A stretch of 64,000 nt of DNA, taken from the NCBI RefSeq assembly GCF_019649055.1, contig NW_026570283.1:496001-560000 (forward strand), in the 5' to 3' direction. The notes below the pieces were generated by a model that worked only from the letters and a program-made list of their open reading frames with translations, did not search any database and had not been told where the DNA came from. The translations under genes and the position numbers were made by a program. Below, one piece after another: positions 10,365-23,722 of the stretch (the first letter of the stretch is position 1; the number at the start of each line of letters is the position of its first letter). The stretch comes from Paramacrobiotus metropolitanus (lineage: Eukaryota > Tardigrada > Eutardigrada > Parachela > Macrobiotidae).

Positions 10365-13300
10365 TTACCACCACACAAACGTCTGTAGGGATCTTTTGGG
10401 AATATTTTCCACTATCCGGCCGCGACCGAGTCGCTGATCACGGATCTCCAGCTGTACGTCGGCATCACCGCGATTCAGCACAACGGCCGCCACGCCGCCG
10501 TCGGGCCGTTGCGCCGCCACCGCCATGACCTTTTGGCCCAGATTCCATCCGGACAAGTCAGTGGTGAGAATCTGCGCGTCCGGCGAGAGGAATTTGCTGA
10601 AGTGTCCCAGTGCGTAGAACATGGGTTGTTTGTACAGCTCGTCGGCAGTGTTGTTGACAATGATGGGGGCGTCGACAAAGTTGTTGGCCCAGTTGGGACC
10701 ACCTTGTGGGTTGAGCGCCAGATTCCAGTCAGTCCATCCGCTCACCCAGTTTTGCAAGTTCTTCAAGAAGAAAAAGCAAGGTGCTGAATGAGTTATGAGT
10801 CTTACCCTCCGAAGAGTAAGCTTTGCAACAACTTAGCTTACGGATACAAAAGCTTTGCAACAACATACGTAAGAATAAGGCTGATAAGTACTCGTACAAC
10901 CCATGGCATGTCGGCAAGCGACCATGCACTGCACTCAGTGCAGTGCACTGATATCTTGCAATAATTACAGCTCGCCTTACTAATTAATTATACACAGTCT
11001 TCTTACAAGTCTTCTCTACAAACTCTACTGTACAATTATACAAAATTAAGAAATTAAACATTAATAAGACAACATCGTAGCTCTTGAAAACGAATAAAAT
11101 GTGTGCGATAGAATTTGAAGCAAGTCTGCATAATTAATTGTCAAGTAATCAGTGCTTTAAGACTTTAAGATAAATTATTGTACGGTTTGTGTGTAAATAC
11201 GCTCTCCTCCGGCGAAGAAGAATCAACAATTAAACAAATATTAAACGTGAATTAATCGAATACGTGTACATTTTAGTTTTACAAATTATATTTATTTGTC
11301 CAATTTTTCAGTGACTACATAAAATTTCATTGTGATCGTTGCGCCTAGAGGCACAGCTAGTCATCGAGAGCCAAGAGTACAGTGTTACTCGTATAAAGTG
11401 ATATAATTAAAGTGTGTGTCCAGAACCGTGGAAAATCTGCAGTCATAGTATTTAAACACACCTCAATGATGTCCACCGCATACGATTCCGCCCGTCCCCA
11501 ATCACCCAGGATGACCTTTTTTTGCCAAGGATAACTTCCCTCACAGGCCTCGGTGCTGAGGATGAACTTGTCCGGATGGTGATCGTGTGTCTTACTCAGC
11601 ACAGACGCCGGCGTGATGGGATCGGCGTACCAGTGCACAGCGATGCCGTCCACAAAGTCCGCGGCATCCGACTTGCTCTCCCAATTCATTCGAGATTTGG
11701 ACAGCACCGTGTCCGCCCATCCGGGGAGGAGCACGCGCTGGTCATCCATAATCATCAGTTTGACGCGGCGCAGCCCGGCGGCGGTCAATGCCGGTCCGAG
11801 GTCACTGGCGATGAAGTCGCGTTGGGTGGCGGCAGTGAAGCCGAGGGCGTTGAAGGGAAAATGGGGAATCATGCCGTCACTGGGCTCATTCTGGGCGGTG
11901 ATGCCCCAGATGGTGATCTGCCAACAACCGTGATTGTGCAAAAAACAAGAGGATTAACATGGAAAATTCACTCAACATTTTGAGCTTCGTAGGCTTGGAT
12001 GAATTTGACGAAATACTGCGCCCATGCTTTGGAGTAATCGCTACCGGCTTGACCTTTTAAGGTGCCAGATGTGGAAGCGTTACCGGAGGTCTTCATCCAA
12101 CCTGGAGCGGACCTGTTGGGAAAATAACCGTGGCCACCGCTACAATTTTACAAACAACTCCCGGAAGCGGAATCAGTGGTCAATAAGTCATTGCAAGGGT
12201 ATATTTAAGCCTGAAAACTAATTAATGCAGGGGCGTACTTATGTACTCGTATCTATATATTGTTTCATTTGAGGCAATCGTCCTAACGAGTACGACGTCG
12301 GAAAATATAACTTCTTAATTCCGACGTGTATCCGAAGAAGACCAATTACTGTCGCTCGAGATTCAATACGCGTAGTCGCGTACTAAGGCTTTACCGGCAG
12401 TAACTAACATTGTAAGTACGCACATCTCAAATTATTTCCCCCGAATTTAAGTCAGAAAGTGCTAGAGCTCGATTTTCGAGAATGAGTATACCATGGACTA
12501 GCAAAGACGCGGATAGCCGTCTTGGTCAAAGCCTGCGCTCGTTGTATCAGTGGGATCTTCATCTTGTTGTCCTCCGGGGTGAGTGCAAAGTGGTCCAATT
12601 TAAGGTCACCCGGGGTGTCATCGTAGGTGTAGACGTGGGTGGAAAAATCGCAGCCCGCCATGTTAACGCGGCCAATAGAGTACTCGATTCCGTTGGGCCC
12701 GTAGTAACTAGACAAAAGGTTATCCTGTGCGGGAGGCGACAGCTGCAAAATGTTCACCCCGGCGGCGTCGGTGAAGGCGCCACCAAAGCCCAGAATATTC
12801 TGCCGGGTGGTGTTGGCTATAGTAAGTGTCAGCGAAGCGGCGCTGGGATGGTGACTCTTGCTGAAGCTGCCCTGGGTTTTGTTAAATCTGTAAATGTCAA
12901 AATATTTGGTAGCGGCAGCAGGGGACGGTTAATTGTTGGGGTAAAAATTAAATAACACATAATTTATATAAGTAGTTGTTATTATGGTACGAAATGCAAA
13001 CAGACACGAATAACAAAAAGTACAACAACAAATTTTAAGAGTTTTACCAGTACTCTATAAATTCCCCGCTGTAGTACAGTGGCACAAAAAGTTTACTAAA
13101 CACCAACTATTGGTATCATTAGAGTTATTTTTAGTTTTACTATTTGTTACTATACAGCGCTTATTTAGGCTGCACTCGTACGAATTAGGATGTACAATAC
13201 AGTTTAATACACTGTTCGAGCATATTAAACCGGCTCGTTGGTCTACGCCACAGTACTGTACAGAAGTTTCCTCTGCATTAAGAAAATACCGCCGCAAACA

Positions 13301-14382
13301 CTGCAGAGTTTCAATGATTTCGATATTTTGAAGTTAGCATTATTGTTGCGGGTGCTCCCTGCTGACTGACTATCTATCTATATTTTCATTTTGATATGTA
13401 TTTGGTTATCTATCTTTTATTTTGATGGCCGTAATGTAGATCTATGCGTACCTCAGCAGCCGCGCATTCAGGTTTGGCTGCCTGCGTAAGGCATATTATT
13501 CAATATCGAGGAAAGCACTACACTGACTACACTCTCTGCAGTAATAAATGTTTGAGCCTGTGAGTTGGACGGTTGTTCGGCAAGTCCGTTAAGTGAAGCT
13601 CCTCTAGAGTATTTAGGCAAAATCCCATTCATGAAAATTGTTCGTGTTCCATCCTGACGAGGAATACGAAGGGTAAGTACGGGCGCTCTTTGAGTAAGTT
13701 TAGTACGAGTCTCAATTTTAACTTTTAACCACTTCTTTTCGTAGTAGAATCTGGATGAGCGTTTTTTGTTTTTTGTTTGGCGTATATCGGTTTACGCAAA
13801 TATTTTACAATTGGCTGCATGTAAGTAATACCTTTGGCCATCTAGCGTTGAACGGTAGAGGGAGTAGGAGCCGTTGTTGGTTGCGCGCGTAGGACTCACT
13901 GGTGGCAGGGAATCGCAGTAGGTTGCATTGCAGACGCACACAACGGAGTCCCCGTCCAGCTTGCGGGGAACGCACGGTTGAGCAGCCTTCTTATGGCGAG
14001 CTGCAAAAGTTCCCCGTATTATTGTATAGCACTGGTTAAAAGGATTTGCTTTGGTCTGTCACTTCTCGTTGTTTTTGATTTTTATAGTTTTTATTGCGTT
14101 TCGGCTGCACGTAAATAATTCTGTGCAGTAAAAGTATCTGTATTTTGCCGTTTTTAACGGTTTTTATTTTTTTGGTGGCATTACAAATTTTATAATTCGA
14201 GTGCAGAAAACAGAATAATTTCGGCAAAATTAAATATTTTTGGTATCAGCACTCAGCACTTACAATGTAATGTATTCCGGTACTCGTATTTACCTACCTG
14301 TTGCTAAACCGGCCAATGCTAACACGCAGACGAATAAGAGGAATACAGTGGGCAGGAAGCTACGCAATAATAGCCCGGCCAT
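10365..14382 (-). CDS. GBA1: Lysosomal glucosylceramidase (GBA1-type, GH30)
   Basis: Six exons on the minus strand: 14298-14382, 13832-14000, 12492-12887, 11977-12112, 11462-11917, 10365-10760. They sum to 1638 bases, an uninterrupted 545-residue frame close to the 536 of human GBA1. The enzyme cleaves glucosylceramide to ceramide and glucose in the lysosome. Visible features are a signal peptide (exon 1), the Cys-rich N-terminal strand SVVCVCNATYCDS (exon 2), FGGAFTDAAG at the start of the barrel (exon 3), the acid/base Glu in TAQNEPS, the nucleophile Glu in STEACEG (both exon 5), and GWTDWNLALNPQGGPNW in exon 6. No frame damage, unlike several neighbours. It is divergent from GFM2 across about 650 bp. 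Confidence 0.96.
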
Positions 14383-15030
14383 TTTCGATGCTACTCCCGA
14401 GAACTTGGGGTAACTGATATTCCCACCCGGTGACGCTTTGGAACAGCAATAATTATTAGAAAATGATAACAAGTGGGAACTGAGCGGCGGAGGCGACTTG
14501 TGGTTATAGCTGCGAGCCTGCGACGATTGACTGGGGAGTGCAAAGTACACCGACGAAAAGAAAAGCAGTTTTCTTTCGAGCCAATCAGTTGATTATAGAT
14601 TTTATAATGCTTTATCAAATAAACATGCTCGTGCACATTAGTTTCTTACTTCGGGAAGACAATGAATGAAATGCACGTGCCGTAACTGATTAACTATCTG
14701 ATAAAAATTAATCCTTTCATAAAGTTTAATTCAGTTTTAAGGTTGGAAGGCATACGGTTTGGGTTTTATTCCGTTTCCGATCACTCCAAACTCCACTAAT
14801 TAATTATTAGGATTAGGACGGTGTTATTCAGAATTAATTAATTAGGTCGATATTATTAAGAGTCATTTAATTAGGGCGATATTATTCAGCTTGATACGAT
14901 TTCTGATTTGGAAAATAAAGAAAATAAAAATTTTGTAACGTATGAGAAAAATGCGGACGGACAATGCAAATACACACACAGATTGCTTGCATAAGAATAA
15001 ATTTTGGAAACTCTACTTTTTTAGGTGGAC
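14383..15030. promoter_or_regulatory. Shared upstream region of GBA1 and GFM2
   Basis: This 648 bp head-to-head interval must carry both promoters. It contains about three tandem copies of a 30-35 bp unit (ttagg-cgatattatt-ag theme) at 14810-14895. No TATA box is obvious. Confidence 0.5.
14810..14895. repeat. Short tandem repeat, about 3 units
   Basis: Units ttaggacggtgttattcag, ttaggtcgatattattaag and ttagggcgatattattcag are separated by attaattaatt-type linkers within the divergent promoter interval. Confidence 0.6.
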
Positions 15031-18000
15031 ATGGAGCACATTCCTTTTCGTTTCCTGCGCATCCAGAACCGTCTGTGTAAGTTAGCCAAAATGCTTAGTG
15101 GAGAGACTTCGTATAATTAATGAGGATAGCTGGAGATCAACGGTGTTCATTTTTGAATTTTTACGAAATAGCGGGGAGATAGAGAAGCTGTTGTTGGTCG
15201 GGCCTGTTGTTGTTCGTTCGGCGTTCTGCACACCACTAGTAGCCTAAAGGTCGTAAAAGAGCGTAGTTCACTAGCGAACCTGAAATAGCGTGGTATGTGC
15301 TCCCTTAGACGAGAGCTGTGGTCCGGATGAGGGGAGTCCGCCCTGCATAACATTTCATGTGGTAATTTCGTAAATTGGTGAATGTTTCGTTTTACGGTAT
15401 GCAGGTTTAATTAGTTGGCTGTGCAAATCCCGCTATGTATGCACCAGCACACCCCGGTCCGCAGCCTTCGTCAAATCCAAAATTAAACAGCTCGTCGCTA
15501 CCGACAGCATCAAGGAAGAGAAGACGCGGAATATCGGTATCCTTGCGCACATTGACGCTGGGAAGACAACCACGACGGAGCGGATGCTCTTCGCGTCGGG
15601 ATTGACCCGTCACTGTGGCAGTGTGGATTCCGGGGATACAGTGATGGATTTCCTCCCGCAGGAGCGTGAGCGGGGCATTACTATAAATTCGGCGACGATC
15701 ACCTTTCCATGGAATGGATACAGAATAAATCTTATTGACACGCCGGGACATGTGGATTTCACGGTGAGTGCTGCGACAGAATTACCTTGTTGTTTCTTTT
15801 TGTGAGTTACATAACGGTAATACCGGTATCATGAAAACGTTGAGAGGAAGGTTTTTCAAAGAAGGTGTTGGTTTGGAGGAATATCATTCAAAAGTGTTAG
15901 ATTACGGTACAGTATTGCTCCATGAAAAAATTTCAAAGAAGTTCCAAGTTCTAAGTTGCCTTTTGGAGAACACAATTTAATATAATATAATTATTCAAAA
16001 GCCCAAAGAGCGATATTTGCACTTCCGTATCTTAGAAAATTTGTAGCACGTATATGGCCCTAATTTTATCTAACCAGTTCCACTACTGTACCATATTTTG
16101 CCTGCGTATTTTACTGAATTAGAAGACTTCGCAGAGAGAAGTATTGCGCATTTACACCGTAAACCTAACTGTAAATAAAATCTTACAGGTGGAAGTTGAA
16201 CGGACGCTGCTAGCGCTGGACGGCGTTGTCATCATCCTGGATGCTTCAAAAGGCGTTCAGGCGCAGACGCTGACAGTTTGGCGACAGGCTGTTCGCTTCG
16301 GACTACCCTGTATTATTTATCTGAACAAAATGGACAAACCCGGCGCCAGTGTTCCGCGATGTATTATGCAGCTGGAGAAGAAGCTGACTTTGAAACCACT
16401 ACCTCTGCAAGTGCCTTTCGGGGATGGAAAACAGTTCGCCGGGGCGTTGGATGTCTTAGATACGGCTGAGAATCAGCGGCTGGAGAATCTGTAGGCAAAT
16501 GCAGCGTTTTTTACAGAGATTGTGTGGCGACTGGGGCCTTTTTCTAAATGTCTGTTTTCACTGTTTCGAAATATTTTCTATATATCGGTATTTTTATTGA
16601 TTTTCACTTGTAGTAAGTTAGAAACATTCCCATTTTTCGATTATCTAAGGAACACTTTTAGTGGTTTCCTGGCTCTTTTGGTTGTTCAAGACCTTGAGTT
16701 AATTTTAATAACTAGTATGTAGTCTCCTTTCTTTAATGTTTTTCAAAACTACGTAAAACTAATATGTCGGAACTGGAAATTTAGAGAACGTTGTGAGTCC
16801 ATACAGTGTATGATACGTAATAAACTTTTTATCGGTATGTATGCGCTGAGATTTGTCTTTTTTTATCCGGAAAGCAGACTTGAACAAATTAACTGTTATT
16901 GAGTGATACGTTTGCAGGACGGAGTTGAAGAAAGCCCGCCAGTCAGTATTAGAACGTCTTGCCGATGTGGATGATGATTTTGCCGATTTGTACCTGAATA
17001 GCAAGGAGAGCCTGGACCGCGCGACTATCGACTCCGAAATCCGCGAGGCCTGCCTGAAACGACAACTAGCGCCATTACTAATCGGCTCGTCTCTGAAGAA
17101 CGTGGGGGTTCCAGCGTTGTTGGATGCTGTGGTAAAGTATCTACCAAATCCGTTGGAGCTGGAGAAACCGATGGTCAGTGAGCGCTTGAAGAACTCCTCG
17201 GGATTTTACGGATTGGCTTTTAAAAATGTCCATGACAAGTACAAAGGTACGGCGCTCCAATGTTGTAACTTTACAAGTGTGGATTTGTTGAATTCGTATT
17301 AACTCCCGGTCTTAAGAGTTATGTAAATTGATAAATCTTTTTTGTAGCTGCGCAAAAGGCACTAAAATATTTGACGTTAGTTGTTCTTATGAAGCAAATT
17401 TTTTCTGAAAATGCTGTTAATTTCTTATTCATTGTCGGAATAGTCCGACTGCATATTGATGCAGACTTCGGTGTGCATGTCGATGCGTACTTCGTCTCGA
17501 TCGACCAACCAGGCCCAGCGTTCTGGTTCGGCTGCCACGGCGGAGGTTGATGCCTTGATCTCCGTGGTGGTGGTGCCCGGCTCGCATGGTGAACCGAGTT
17601 GCTCGTTGGATTCGGTCATTGTGCCCGTATTATCACAATCTGCAGCGAGACGATAGGTCACTACCTAATAGTTTTGCGCAATCAAAGCTTGTTGGCTGAG
17701 CCTTTTCTTTTTATTATTCCAACATTTTGCTTCGTTGCGTATTCTTTTTCCACAATTATGAGATTAACGAAAACTATTTTCCAAATTCTGTGGTTAGTGA
17801 AAGTAGTTAGGTTAGGTACCGGTGTTTACGAGTATATTTAATTCGCTTTTGAATGGTTTGCTGATGTTGAGGCTTGACGGTGAAATACCCTGCAGATCAT
17901 ATTCCTTTGTATTACGTACTTTTTTTTACCTTGATGAGTTTGTGTAGACGTCGAAGTGGGGGAGCGCTGTACGGCGCTATCGAGTAGATACTGGAAGATG

Positions 18001-21000
18001 TTGCCGATTTTGTGGCATATTTTCCGTATCCCACGGCTTCGCAGGAGAACTGAATGAAGCCAAACTCTAGAACCGTCTTCTGTCTGTTTGGTCCGAGTGG
18101 TAGAACGAAGGTACGATTGCTGTCCACTGGTAATTGGCCCTGGGCGAGGAATTCCTCAGTGGTGCAGGCTGAGACACGCTTAGCGTACTCCACGCCATCG
18201 CCACCAGCATGTATCACTACAGAACGAATCCATAATTTGTTTTTACAAAAAATTGATTTGAAAAGACAATTCGTGGATATCTTGCTTTTTAAAAAGGTTG
18301 GATATTTTATCTCATCGTCTTTAGTTCGCAAAGAATGAAAGCAGCGTTTTCGAAAATAGCGCTACATTAGAAGTTAAGAGACAAATAAATTTTATAAAAA
18401 AAAATCCATGCACATTTCGGACTTTAAAAATTACGTACAGAGTACAGCTACTGAAAACCGATTTATCGCAAATTTCTAAACTTTTTATAAGTTGACGATG
18501 GGAGAATAAAACCGATCTCTTTTAAAGCTTAAAACCTTGAAAAATTCGTAGAAGGCGTAGGAAAGCCGTGGATCCTGCATCCACACCGATCCACAATTCA
18601 TATTTTGGGAACTTTCTGTCCGGATGTTCATGACAAAAAATTCTGCTCTAGAATGATATTCTGCGATATTCAAATTGTGGATCGAGTGTGGGATTTTCAC
18701 AACAGAAATTATTTATATTAATTCTTGCGGTAAATTACCTGAACCGTGTGAAAGATCTGAATGCAGACCATTTTCTCTCTTCGATATCCCAAAATGCATA
18801 GATACGGATTAATATATCCTAATGCTTTGCGGGCTTGATCTGGAGCTGCTGCAATCACCATTTCCTGTGTGAAAATTAAAGTTAGCACCACCATTTAAAT
18901 TTTTATTTCCGATCAACAAATGCGTTTTCGTTAGCGATCTAGCTGAGATTTAATGCGTGACGGATTTGATTTTGCAGTGAAATATGTGTTCATTTAAAAT
19001 GAATGTGACTTATGTAAGGTACCTCAAAAAGGCTATCCGGTTGAATGTAGTCCGTTCCGTTGGCTCGGCACACCAGAGGATTGTACAGTAATTTGCTGTT
19101 GACCCTGGCGATCGTGTCGCTGAGTGTCATCCATTCGGGACAATGTGGATACAGCATGTGTTGGCGATTTTTCATGTGCTTAGCGATGTGCTGCATGAAT
19201 AGCGACGTGCCGTCATCGGTTTCTTCATCACACATCTGCAGTGTAATACGCTCCACACTACTGGCGGAAATGGTGGAGAATTCGATTTGGAAACTGTTTT
19301 TCATTGGACTGAGGGCGCAGGGTGTCAGTGGCTGGGCAATTTTCGAGATGTTGTACTGTTTTTCCGCGCGCTTAGCGCCTTCGTCGCGGAGAGCTAAATT
19401 AAAAGTGCAGTTTTGTAATTGGTTTGAAATTAATTACAGTAATATCATGACACTTTCTACCTTGGTTCTACAGTTGGGTCGGCATTGCGTACCAATCAGT
19501 TTCGTCACCCGTTAATTTTCATCAAATCTTAATTACTCTGTAGTTGCGGCTTATCAGAATTACGAGTATGGTATGTAGTTTGAGTCTAATTGTAAACTTT
19601 TTGTGGTGGCAAACTGCACACTATATAATCATGAAATGTAGTAATAATAGTAAATGTACGTTCAGGGCGTACTTTGGCAGATGTCCAGTGTGAGTATAAG
19701 TTGCGCCTTCTGGACACTGTCCGAAAAGTACCAGGTGGTCAACGGATTGCTGGCATCGCGTGGCTCTAAATCGCGGGAACCGATCAGGCCTAGCGATAAC
19801 ATTGCGGCCGGCTATTCTCGAAAAAGATCGAATTTTTCGTGCAACGGTATCATTTTGTACATTTTTCCTTTGCTGGATTAATGATAAACTGTGAATTAAG
19901 TGCTCTAATGACCATACAGTGTGTATTGCTTAATCGGTGATTTGATTAAGGAAAAATTACCGATCGACATTCGTAGCGTTGGATCCGTAAGAGGGAATGA
20001 TCCTTGTTAGCCGTGATCAGAATGTGAAAAGGACGGAAATAGAGATTATTAGGATAGATTGTCATTTTTCCCGGTCCCTGAGGTATTTAGCAGGTAATAG
20101 TGACAGCTGTTCTGAATTTTTTGAAAGTAAATCCTGCGTACTTTATACAATACAGTTTTCCAATCCAGCACATCGGTCCCGGGAATTTGTAAACGATTTA
20201 ATCCGGGAGAGACGCAGTCCATAGAGTTCCCATGCAGGCAATGTAGGGAATGACCTGTCGCAGTCGCGGTTGTTAAGAATATTAACCAGCAATCCAGCAT
20301 GTGTTACGAGACTGTGACCAATGGAACAATACCGGATTGTCCAGTTGGGACACGGTCGTGGCTTAATTGAATCGATGCGAGGAAGTTACTCGAGGATGAT
20401 GCAGATTCCTTTAGCATTGCTTTTAGTGAAAAATGCGTAGATGAACCACGGAAGCTTGGCGCGCTTTTCAGTGAATTTCTACGCTATTATGCAAACCTCT
20501 GTCGATCGTTATCTCCTTCCGTAATATCGGGTGAGACTTGTTTTGAAAATTATGAACCTCTACTTATTTATCCTCAGAATTCACTTATTCGATGTTGCTA
20601 CGGTGATAACTCCTATAAAATTACTAGCATGTTCTTCTTTTAGGAACTAAAAGCAGTTTTTTAGTTAGTTAGTTGGCTTAGTTAGATTTTTTACTTTTAC
20701 TGGTAGTACTTAATGTAATTTAAAAAAATTAAATAACAAAGTTGAGCGATAGCAAATTTATTTAAAGTTAACATCTGTGGTGTCGAATACTTGCTCTACT
20801 TTTTTCGTATAAAAGCTTGCGGAATTTTTGATTGTTATTATGGTAAAGCGTCTGGAATGGAAAAAATGACAATGTAGTAAACACACAAAACACTATGGGA
20901 AAAAATGTATTTGAGTAGCAAGTGATATTTCATCAGCATTCGAATAAAGGAAATCATAAAATTGAAGCAAAGTACTGTAATTCAGCTTTAAGTAGTAGAA

Positions 21001-22593
21001 TAAAATCCAGATTCCGTATTAAGCCTTATTAAGCCGTTTAAGTATTATACGTATATCTTGCGGAGTTATTGAAAACTTGCAGGTCTCCTGACGTTTCTTC
21101 GTATTTACCGCGGCAGCCTTAAAATCCGGTGCGTCTATCTTCAACGTTAACAAGCAGCTGCGGGAGAAAGTGGTGAAAATCCACGAGGCATATGCCGATG
21201 AGCTGCGGGAGATCGCCGAGGCCACCGAGGGCAACATCGCCGTGCTAAGTGGGCTGAAGGAGACCGTGACGGGAGATACGCTGGTTGCCAGTGGGGCGCA
21301 TCTCGACGACGCCCCGACAGATCAGGTGGCCGTGCTGCGTATCCCCGATCCCGTGTACTTCTGCTCGGTGGAGACTGATTCGCCGTCTAAACAGCAGGCG
21401 CTTGAGGATGCCCTGGCCATTGTGCAGAAAGAAGATCCCTCAGTCAAGGTTGGTGCAAAAATTACTGCTGTTAATATTGGGTGCAACCGTACAAATGAGA
21501 TTGCTTTGGCGTTATTGCGAAATGCGAACTGTAAAAGCAACGATCTTCTGGTCTGTTTTACTTCGCTTACAGTACTTATTTGAATTTATCTGTTCAGTCG
21601 TTCCAGTTGGCGTTTATTGTTTTGTTTGGTTTGCACCATAGGTTCGCAATGATCCGGAAACCGGCCAGCTTGTGCTCTCCGGCATGGGCGAACTGCATCT
21701 GGAAATTCTGAAAGACCGTATTAAAGGCGAGTACGGATTGGACCTCTACCTGGGACCAATGCAGGTAGCTTACAAAGAGACCATCACCGGTACCGAAGAG
21801 CACACTCTACAGATGGTACGGGAAGTGGCCGGTGTCCACAATCGTGTGGATATCCATCTGCGGATACGCTCGGTTGCGGAGAGTGGATTGTTCCGCAAGT
21901 GCAAACTGCAGTCGTCGCCGGACATCGACTGGACCAAAGTGCATCCGGACACCATAAAGCGGTGAATAATGGAGTGGCGGCGGCTTTGACGGCCGGCCCG
22001 GTGCTGGGCTACCAGGTTATCGACGTCAAAGTGAACTTGGTAAGTGCCGCGACCTGTATTCAAACACTAATTATTTTGGACATTTAGTGAAAGTGAATAA
22101 GTGCTTGCAGTTTACGTTTGTACGTGGCACAGAATGGACTTCCATGTTAGTGCATCGTACCGAAAAGTTGCGATTTGTGATTTGACACAGCATCATCTTT
22201 TTCAACCAGGTGAAAGTGAGCACAGCCCGCGGCACCCTTTCTCCAGTGATCGCCGCGGCGGCCAGTCAGTGTGTCCGTGAAATCCTGGCGAAATCCAGCG
22301 CACAACTGCTGCAACCGCTGATGAATGTAGCAGTGACCGTGCCTAGCCAGTGTGTCCACGATGTGTTAGGGGATTTGGCACGGCGGCACGCGCAAATCAA
22401 GGAGATCGACGTGCTGGATGAGGAAGCGCGGACGGTCAACGCGGAGTGTCCGCTGGCGGAGATGATGCACTTTAGCCGGGATATTCGCACGGTGACGCAT
22501 GGTCTGGCGCATTTCAGTATCGAGCTGGGACGGTATGAGCCGCTGGATGCTGACCGGTTGGCTAAGTTGAAACATGATAAAATGCTCTTCTGA
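15031..22593 (+). CDS. GFM2: Mitochondrial elongation factor G2 (ribosome recycling GTPase)
   Basis: Exons 15031-15076, 15405-15763, 16189-16490, 16918-17246, 21083-21448, 21642-22039, 22210-22593. The factor splits mitochondrial ribosomes after termination together with the recycling factor. The basic N-terminus fits a transit peptide. GTPase motifs are intact: [10 protein letters not shown] (P-loop), RGITI, DTPGH and NKMDKPGAS. Domain II (FLRIYRGSL), domain III (GMGELHLEI) and domains IV-V follow in order. It is GFM2 rather than GFM1 by its close match across the G domain ([18 protein letters not shown]). Two single-base frame changes lie in A runs: an extra base near 21121-21124 and a missing base near 21956-21960. 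Codon-level conservation on both sides argues for consensus errors. The 3.8 kb intron 17247-21082 hosts a gene on the other strand. Confidence 0.93.
17425..19802 (-). CDS. Unrecognised gene nested in a GFM2 intron
   Basis: Six exons by eye: 19673-19802, 19023-19393, 18739-18864, 18536-18647, 17930-18216, 17425-17664. They sum to 1266 bases, a clean 421-codon frame from [16 protein letters not shown] to SDYSDNE-stop, with every junction a GT-AG pair in phase. An in-frame stop just upstream supports this start. An alternative signal-peptide-like exon at 20115-20300 could splice in instead. I do not recognise the family. The middle is Cys- and His-rich ([20 protein letters not shown]). The fourth and fifth exons read [20 protein letters not shown] and [20 protein letters not shown]. 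The last 80 residues are acidic and look disordered. No transmembrane helix is apparent in this model. Confidence 0.7.
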
Positions 22594-23722
22594 ACAGTGG
22601 TGATTTTTGTCGGTGTTTTGTATAGTTTTGTAGGTTTGTTTTTATCGGGTTTTATTTGTTGTTTTCCTTGTGGTAGGATGTGAAACTTTGTAAAAAAGTA
22701 AAACCAGTAAACAGTCTCGTTTTCCGACTATGTGGTTTCTTGATCCATACGAATACGACTGTCGTGTTGTAGTGCCGCAGCCGCATTAGACATTACGATT
22801 GCGGTTAAGAAACCAGTAAGAAGAGAATGTATTAACCTTTTGGGCTTTAGGTTTTCAGTAAATGCTGAATGACTACATTGCACTAGTATTTTGCCACGAA
22901 GTTTGTTTCACATGTGCGGTTTACCTAAGCATTCTCGGAGATTGACTTACGTGTGGGTAAGGAGACAGCGAATTCATGTCGAGTTTCCACGACTGATTTC
23001 GATGGGGTTCCCAAGTTGCCGAGCTTACGACGGGAAGATGTTGCTAGGCACTGCGCAGCAAGCGGGAAAAGCAAAAGCTGCACAGTACTTACCCAGCTGC
23101 CTGCACAGTGCTTGCTCGCTTGGTGAACGGCGTGTACTTAGCTTTACAAGGCTTGCGGAACTCTTAACCAAGTTAAAATCGTACTCGAAATTAAAAGACT
23201 GGTTATTACACTGAAATTTTGAACCAAATTTTCTGCCACATAAAGACGTGCCACGTAAAGCCTTAACGTTGACCTGGCAGGTACTAAACTAATGCTTAAA
23301 TTAAATAATTACCTATCACAATAAAATTACTTATGCAGCCGCAAGGACTGTACGCTGGTCTTCCGTTTTGCCGTGATATGTTACTTATTGTCAGCACTTT
23401 CGGTCTTCGTCAAGCACATCAGCTCTTGAGTTAGCGTTTAGTCTGCATAAGTTTCGTCCTGGTTTTGTCTGTATTTGGGATTTTTTGGACTGCCAGCTGA
23501 ACGCATAATGGACGCATAATGCTAAACGCATAATGATCTTAACAATGTGTTCAGTATCGTGTTGGTATCGTCGCGGCGGTAGAAAATCCGAAAGATCTAC
23601 CCTACTGTAGCTTAACTGGCTACTAGATCTAGCTTCAGCTTAATTGGATTACGCGACATTCGAGCGATCTGTCGTCCACATGTCGCTATTGCTAACTGTT
23701 GTTGACATCACTCTCCAACCAA
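22594..23722. other. Intergenic, GFM2 to XPR1
   Basis: About 1.1 kb holding the GFM2 3' UTR and XPR1 5' region. A 107-codon frame at 22891-23214 has no homology I recognise and no supporting signals. Nothing else seen. Confidence 0.5.

Noticed and set aside
12482-12955. Plus-strand 157-codon frame
   Set aside because: Shadow of glucosylceramidase exon 3; the minus strand matches the family residue by residue.
22891-23214. 107-codon frame between GFM2 and XPR1
   Set aside because: No homology, no splice or promoter context.
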